Positions 58,035 through 64,000 of a stretch of 64,000 nt of DNA are shown here, in pieces. The position numbers and the translations under genes were made by a program. The notes beneath the pieces are model-generated. The model did not search any database. It was not told the DNA's origin and worked only from the letters and a program-made list of their open reading frames with translations. The stretch is taken from the NCBI GenBank assembly GCA_964059195.1, contig CAXKWD010000005.1, positions 150,255,265 to 150,319,264 of the forward strand. The letters are read 5' to 3'. This DNA comes from Ectobius pallidus (lineage: Eukaryota > Arthropoda > Insecta > Blattodea > Ectobiidae). The stretch's first letter is position 1, and every line of letters begins with the position of its first letter.

Positions 58035-58207
58035 ACTCAATGACAATATACAATTCTTCAGCAAGCTAAAGGAATATTATCTATTTTACGGAACCCGAAG
58101 GTTCATTGCCGCGCTTACCTGAGCCCGCCATTCAACCCTATTCTGTGTTAACTCCATCCAACCATCCCTCACAAATCCTACTTCCCTTAAATCTATCCTG
58201 ATATTGT
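58035..58207 (-). pseudogene. LINE C-terminal end and 3' UTR
   Basis: The minus strand encodes NIRIDLREVGFVRDGWMELT then QNRVEWRAQVSAAMNLRVP and stop at 58086, with the tail CATTGAGTAAGTAAATAAG. Truncated at 58207, where unrelated sequence begins. Confidence 0.8.
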
Positions 58208-58210
58208 CAA

Positions 58211-58823
58211 AAGAACACTTATCGAAAATAAGTATGCATAGCCTACGTACTAATTTGGATAAATTTATTCCAAGGCTTTTCTCAATATGACCTTTCGTAA
58301 AGGACATAATTGTCTAAAATGTTTTATAGACATATTGCACATCATAGAGAAAACTGACAAGTGTGAATTTTTTAATTTAATGGCATGGAGGGAGGGAGAG
58401 ATAAGGAACCGATAAAAGTGCTGTTAGCAATATTCGCCGATGATTTGAGAATAGGAGGCTTTCTACTCACGTAGGACATATGCCTAGAGGACAAGGCCCA
58501 AAAATTAAACTCACGTGTTATTGTGTTGAGAAATATCCCAATAAATATATTACCGATTAGATTCGATGATTTTCTGCTATCATGGTGCAAATTGCGTGCC
58601 ATCGTCAACAATTATTTTACAACCTAGAGGTCAAGATGTGTTAAATCCTGTTCTTTGTAAAGGTTATTCAGGCAATTATGGCAAAAACTGACCTCAATCT
58701 AATAAATAAACGTTTTTACAAAAGGTTTAAGATTTACAAAATACTTGTCTGTAGGGGAGGGAGGTTTAGCCTAAAACTACAGTGCTTTCCCGCCGTTCTT
58801 TATTAAACTAACTTGTGACTATG
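58211..58823. other. No recognised gene
   Basis: A 79-codon minus frame (58372-58611) has no known motif. Confidence 0.35.
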
Positions 58824-58831
58824 TTATATGA

Positions 58832-59258
58832 CAAGACTGTCCAACCTCACTTTTTGCGGCCCGCGATGCGGGCCTCTAAATGTATAAATTACCCTCAAAT
58901 ACGAAATACGCACAATTCTTACACTAATGAAAAATACAAATAAAATAAATATAGATGTTCCCTCTCTGACAAGTCACTTACTCAGTTGCATCGTTTATCA
59001 ACAACAAATATTAAAATTAGTATTGATGTATTAGTTAGTGAAAACCAACATCCTCAAATTTCCCACAAATTTTTTTGTTATTTGATATTTTTTTAATAAA
59101 TTAAAATAATAATAATAATACAAACTTGTTGTTTTCTTTGTATACCATACCTATTAAAACTCACTGATAAAGTTGCATACGAAGTATTTTATAATGCGGC
59201 CCTCCAAACAGCATATTTTTAAAGCGGCCCTTGGGGCACTTGCAGTTGGGCAGCCCTG
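58832..59258. mobile_element. hAT-like MITE (family D) with perfect 8-bp duplication
   Basis: Left end CAAGACTGTCCAACCTCAC, right end GCAGTTGGGCAGCCCTG; duplication TTATATGA at 58824-58831 and 59259-59266. GCGGCCCGCGATGCGGGCC and GCGGCCCTTGGGGC lie subterminally. The CAGGGCTGCCCAAC end is typical of hAT elements. No coding. Confidence 0.88.
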
Positions 59259-59266
59259 TTATATGA

Positions 59267-59640
59267 CATAATATGGTGATGAGGGTTCAGCCTGTCGCCT
59301 ATTGAAAGGCCCTAGGAAACGTAGAAATAGGTTGGGCAGGCATGAAATGCCGGTAACCTTCCCCAGATACTATTTCGGGGCATACATCTATACTAAGGTA
59401 TGAAAGACGTTATCCAAATCGTGATATAAATTCCTCGGAATGAAAATATCTTCAGTAAGCTTACTAGACGCCCGACTACCAAGAGCACTCTGATATTATA
59501 AATCGTAGCCAGAAAGTAGACTATGACCATTACGGTAAGATTCTTAAATCGAGGTATTTTGTTATTTATATTCTAGATATTTCATACTTTTATCTTTGGA
59601 AGACTCATAAACTTGATCACCTAAACTCAACACAATGTTA
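59267..59640. other. No recognised gene
   Basis: Nothing identified. Confidence 0.4.
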
Positions 59641-59644
59641 ATAA

Positions 59645-59715
59645 GTACCGGTAGCTGTCTAGTGTAGTGGTCAGCGTTTCTGACTGCTAATCCCATAGCG
59701 CTCAGTTTGATGCTC
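59645..59715 (+). mobile_element. tRNA-like SINE head, degenerate
   Basis: GTCTAGTGTAGTGGTCAGCG resembles an A-box region and GCTCAGTTTGATGCTCCC a degraded B-box. No body or tail recognised. Confidence 0.45.
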
Positions 59716-59719
59716 CCTT

Positions 59720-60114
59720 CAGTCATTGTGAATTTAATTTGTATAGCCTATTATGGAAGTAGGACATCCGCCCGTTACAAAATTGTTATAAGAGCTCTCT
59801 CATTTCTATCGTGAGGATAACATAGTCCCTAATTGTTAGCCTAGCTCGAGAAACAGGGCCTAAACTATCACCAACCCACATAACTCTAATGCGGTAGTAG
59901 TCTAGTGAGCTGGTAAAAAAAAATATATAAAAAAGTTAACTCCTATGTGTTGCTTCTTAAGTAGTTCGGCAGAGAAATGTGCTGGTAACATCACAGCTAG
60001 TGTGGGCTAATGCACTGATTATACATTTTTTCCCAACTTCCTTTCATCGAAGGTAGTCCAAAGGGCTTACATTTATGTACTTTTTAAAGAATAAATGAGG
60101 GTACATAAAAAGAC
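59720..60114. other. No recognised gene
   Basis: Nothing identified. Confidence 0.4.
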
Positions 60115-60480
60115 AAATCAGATATATGCAGGGAAAAATAAACTAAGTACACTGATGTGCCAGAGTGCTTTTGTTTAATCAGTGAGAAATAATTGCAATT
60201 ATGATATGCAGAAAATAAGTTATTTTTGTAATCGATTGCCGAGTTACACTCCAGATCGATTCACTAAGCAGGGATTATGGAAGAACAAAGGTCTAAAGTT
60301 TAATAAACATTTATTAATTGTACTTTGAAACAGTATCATCACGGAGAGTTGTAGGTGGAATACTTTTCTGAACTTCTCAAAATCTTTAGTAAATACTCCT
60401 CTAGCTCCAATCAGAAGGTCTACAACTTCGATTTTGTTCAGGTTTGCTTTAAAATGGAAACTAGCACATCAATAATTATG
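60115..60480 (-). pseudogene. LINE C-terminus and 3' UTR
   Basis: The minus strand reads EVVDLLIGARGVFTKDFEKF then RKVFHLQL near 60340-60440, the LLxGARG motif seen at the C-terminus of several LINE families. The 3' UTR (60115-60340) matches 30130-30300. Confidence 0.6.
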
Positions 60481-62576
60481 TCGTGAGCATCACTGGTCTT
60501 CATGGTTGTAGTCCATGACAGGGAAGTGTAGCCTAGCCTAAATAGCAGCAATTGCGAAATCAGTTAGTCTACATTAAGAATAAAGATTTTTTACGCAATC
60601 TAGAGAATTTCATAACATCTCCTGTCACTTTCTTTAACTAGCTTTTTACGATATGCCTTAAAGAAATACAAAAAAGTATAGAATACAATGAAACGCTGGT
60701 ATCAAGTGAGTATACGCAATAACAACCATTAATATTCCGTTACTCTATGCATTTCCTCTCTGCGCAAAAATTGAGAACCCACGAATAACCTTAGGAGACG
60801 AGTGAAGTTATCAAGTGTTTAGTACTTTAACATATGATGAATATCCGGGAAATTTATTGTTACAAGTAAGTCACGATGAACTGAAGGTTACATCATACAA
60901 ATATCACGAAGACTCGCTGCCCTCATGACAGTGTGTTTATTGGGCATTACATTTTATAACTAGCCTATCAGCGAATGGGTATTTTGAGGTGAAAGTCAAA
61001 TGTCAGTGTGTTAAATGGTTGGCTTTGTAAGGATGCCCTGGACTAAGCCACTGGACAAAATAAATAGGTCATGACAATAGGATCGGCTGTAAAATCACTG
61101 TCGCTTCTCGCATCCCAAATACGAGACCTATAACACAGACCAACAGCCATTTATCTGGATCAACGCACAATCCACTAGCCAGCATTTTCAATGAATATTA
61201 GTTTTACTTATGGCTGAATAGAATCAGCGTTAAGAAATTACATCTATGATTTTACTTATGGTTGAATAATATCTACCTACAGAAATAACGACGCCTATTT
61301 GATAAAATAGGAAGTTTTCTCTAAGTTTTTAATGCATAAACAAAAACTGCTATAATTACAGGTTATAAGAAATAATCAAGCTTTATATGGTGTTTTTTTT
61401 TACTATGACTGTTCCATTTTGCATGGTGTTTTAATTATACGTGATCAATACAATAGACTGATTTTAATATTTTAATGGTAGGTTTAAATTAATGTCGTAC
61501 ACTTTATACAAGTCTCACTTGTAAATAAATTTTTATATAATATGTAAAATGTAAAAAAACCTTCTAATTTCATTGGTTGGTTATCTGTATATATTTTAAC
61601 TTAGCTAACGTACATATTTTACAATTTTAGCTTAAATAAGATACAAAATAAAACGTGTGCAAATAAATTTGTAATTTTTTCGAAGCAATCCCAAAAACAT
61701 TAGATGGTTGGTGTAAGTTACATAAGTTTTTGAGGGTATAAGGTGGACATCAATACTTTAAATTTTATTCTAGCCATTTTGGTACTTTAGAATTTATACC
61801 TATTCTCGGGTATATTTAGGTCGCTGATGCCAAATGTGCCATTAGTTTTGCCCTATCAGCTTTAGTTTTTGAGATATGGTATTACCATTATGCATATTAT
61901 CCCATTTTACATTTGATATAAATAAAAAACAGTGCCTATTTTTAGCTTCTAAATCATGTGAAGAAAAAAACACATTAACATTACAATAACAATATAACAT
62001 GGGGTCTTTCAAAAAATTTATATTACCACATACTGTACGGTCGTTTATGACTTATGAGCTGTCACCTAGAGGGCCAAAAAATAATCCATTTTTTAGTTTT
62101 TCTGTACTTCCTACAGTTTTCGTCCTACGTGTCCGGAGTATGGCCAAGAACCTTCACTAGCTAAACTATCAAGCAAGATTTTGTTTCGCTAGACTTAGAG
62201 AGTTCACGAATAAACTCCCCCTCCTCGACAAAAGTAGAGCTGGTAGAGAAAAACTGTTTATAAGTTATATTTGGAATAAGCACACTAAGTATAGCCAAAA
62301 TCCGGTAAAACATCTGAGAAACCAAACAAAAAGTTCTTTTTTGTTGGGCTGTGTAATCTTTTTCGCCTATCCCTTTTTTAGTCTCCTTATTTCTATATTA
62401 TTGGACACCAATAGTAAAGTTTGAAGTACTTCATAAACGCGCCTAACGGAGTATATTACATTACGCTTATTTACATTTTTGTCGAAAAAGAGTAAAATAC
62501 TTGTATCTACAAATGCAGCAGAAACTATCTAGTTTATCTATACATTGATGTTTCCTTGTAGCCATGTTGAGATAAA
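60481..62576. other. 2.1-kb AT-rich stretch without recognised genes
   Basis: A degenerate tandem pair TTTTACTTATGGTTGAATA lies at about 61202 and 61252. Nothing else is seen. Confidence 0.4.
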
Positions 62577-62629
62577 AATTATCATAGGTAATCCCACGAG
62601 AGTTGGCGAGTTTATCGATAGAACCGCGA
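62577..62629. repeat. Short repeat, inverted relative to 54345-54400
   Basis: AAATTATCATAGGTAATCCC, ACGAGAGTTGGCGAGTTTAT, CGATAGAACCGCG. Confidence 0.7.
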
Positions 62630-63765
62630 CTCCGCAGCAGGAGCTAATTTATCTGATGAAACTCGTCAATTCGAGTTGGATTTATTAGTAGGCCTACTAT
62701 TCCATGAATAAAAATTTAACGGATTATACAAATAATAATTACTTTCGTGCTTTGTTGTATAAAAACAAAACTAATAGCTGCGAGATCACGGCATACTATG
62801 AATCAACTATCCATGAATAGATTCAAGTTACCATGTGGTAACCAGTGCTACCAAGCTAAGCTAACAGCAGAACAAGCAAGGTAAGCTAACAGTAGAACAG
62901 AATAAAAGCACACGGACTGGCTTACACCGAATCGAAATTGTGTTTTTAATCAATGTACATTTCTATTATCTCAATTGCAAACAAGCTATCTTGTATAAAA
63001 TAATCTGTTTTCGTGCTGCTTAAAGGCAGCGTATGACGTATTAATCACTGCACACTGATGCTCACGTGTCCATAACGAGCAGACCTTTTTCCCGATAAAA
63101 CCGAAAAATATTGTAAGATAAACAGCCGTGATTGGTCCATATCCAAGGAATTGCTAAACGTTATTGGTCAATATCAATGAGTGGAATAATTAGGAATAAA
63201 AACGTAAAAAATTGTCATATCTGTACAATATTATCTCAGGCCTACTACCTGTCGAGACATGATAAACATAAACGGCTGGAATGCAAAAAAAAATGAATTG
63301 CATGAAAACTAGAGCAGTGAGAAAAAAACTGCTTTCAGATTTGATAACAGCACGTCAAACGTATTAAGAATCAGTGAAAAATTTCATGCAACTGAGATTA
63401 CGACAAAAAAAAATTGTTGGCTAATAATTTATGATTCAAAATCACAAAAAAACGTCTTACGATGTTCGATCGTTAAAAGAAAGCTTACAAAAATAACGAA
63501 ACTTGTTAGCGCCATTTCTTTTTCTTTTTTCTTTTTTTACAAATTGAGCCTGCCCATTAAGTTCTATATAACAGTCTTACATAGTAAATAATTATTACAT
63601 GTCAATAAGAAGATAAACAATATTCACAATATTATTGTAACATAAAAAATCACTAAATTAGTGTCTCATATTACTGTAACTTAGGCTGTATGACAGATAT
63701 CTTACAATGAGGTCGACCATTATGGATATTCATAGAAGACAGATTCCATCTGGTGCCGTGAATCA
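62630..63765. other. No recognised gene
   Basis: A short tandem GCTAAGCTAACAGCAGAACA / GTAAGCTAACAGTAGAAC lies near 62858-62900. Confidence 0.4.
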
Positions 63766-63767
63766 AG

Positions 63768-63832
63768 ATCTGGTTAGCTCAGTTGGTAGAGAATCGGCAA
63801 GGAAAGCTGAAGGTTACGGGTTCAACCTAAAA
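63768..63832 (+). mobile_element. tRNA-like sequence, probably a SINE head
   Basis: TGGTTAGCTCAGTTGGTAGA is a near-canonical A-box region (63771-63790) and GGGTTCAACCT a B-box (63818-63828). The acceptor stem does not pair, so this is not a functional tRNA gene. Confidence 0.55.
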
Positions 63833-64000
63833 TACTCATGTACAGTTATTCAAGGCTTGACACAGCATTTGAAGAAAATATAGTTGGTAAGGTCAGAGGT
63901 CATATAGTTCTCACATCCATATGATTACTTCATACATTCTCACTTTGACGTAAACTTTTAACTTGTACGCCTTAACGTCAAAATAATTGGGTCACGGGAC
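63833..64000. other. No feature seen
   Basis: Nothing identified. Confidence 0.4.

Noticed and set aside
63768..63832. Functional tRNA gene
   Set aside because: A- and B-boxes are good but the acceptor stem does not pair.

Overview
This window looks like a gene-poor, repeat-dense stretch of an AT-rich arthropod nuclear genome. The composition, the many tRNA-derived SINEs, the degraded LINEs, the (AAT)n arrays and the very frequent octamer TAGGCCTA suggest an insect, and the LINE types suggest a cockroach or termite (Blattodea); that lineage call is inference. I found no host protein-coding gene, rRNA gene, intact tRNA gene, CRISPR array, endogenous virus or bacterial-type operon that I can support. 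Nearly all recognisable coding sequence belongs to dead transposable elements.

Layout. 0.4-5.0 kb: a nested DNA-transposon complex. A hAT-like non-autonomous element (375-4288) was split by a second DNA transposon (561-3561) that carries a decayed, intron-containing transposase-like gene and was itself hit by a LINE 3' end. A second hAT-like element (4297-4967) abuts the first, so the palindromic 8-bp target GTTATAAC appears three times. 5-15 kb: SINE and LINE fragments, a G-run MITE and microsatellites in featureless AT-rich sequence. 16.2-18.6 kb: a dyad-symmetric repeat (second copy at 46.2 kb) and two hAT-like MITEs. 19.5-21.9 kb: a large inverted repeat whose arms are each about 0.43 kb once four later insertions (one LINE, one MITE, two SINEs) are removed. 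23.4-26.8 kb: a TA-flanked MITE and a pogo/Tigger-type transposon with a decayed DDE transposase. 28-45 kb: SINEs, LINE fragments including a reverse-transcriptase region at 37.0-38.6 kb, hAT-like MITEs and several unclassified repeat pairs. 47.2-51.5 kb: several copies of one unclassified repeat with internal tandem units, interrupted by a hAT-like MITE and a LINE tail. 52-64 kb: LINE 3' ends, two more hAT-like MITEs and sparse SINE heads.

There is no pathway here. The value of the window is as a record of successive insertions: target-site duplications were read directly for eleven elements, and several nestings fix the order of events. The points most worth a second look are the 561-3561 transposon with an unusual transposase, the GTTATAAC target preference, the 19.5-21.9 kb inverted repeat, the paired dyad repeat at 16.25 and 46.16 kb, and the TAGGCCTA excess. 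All boundaries and similarities were read by eye.
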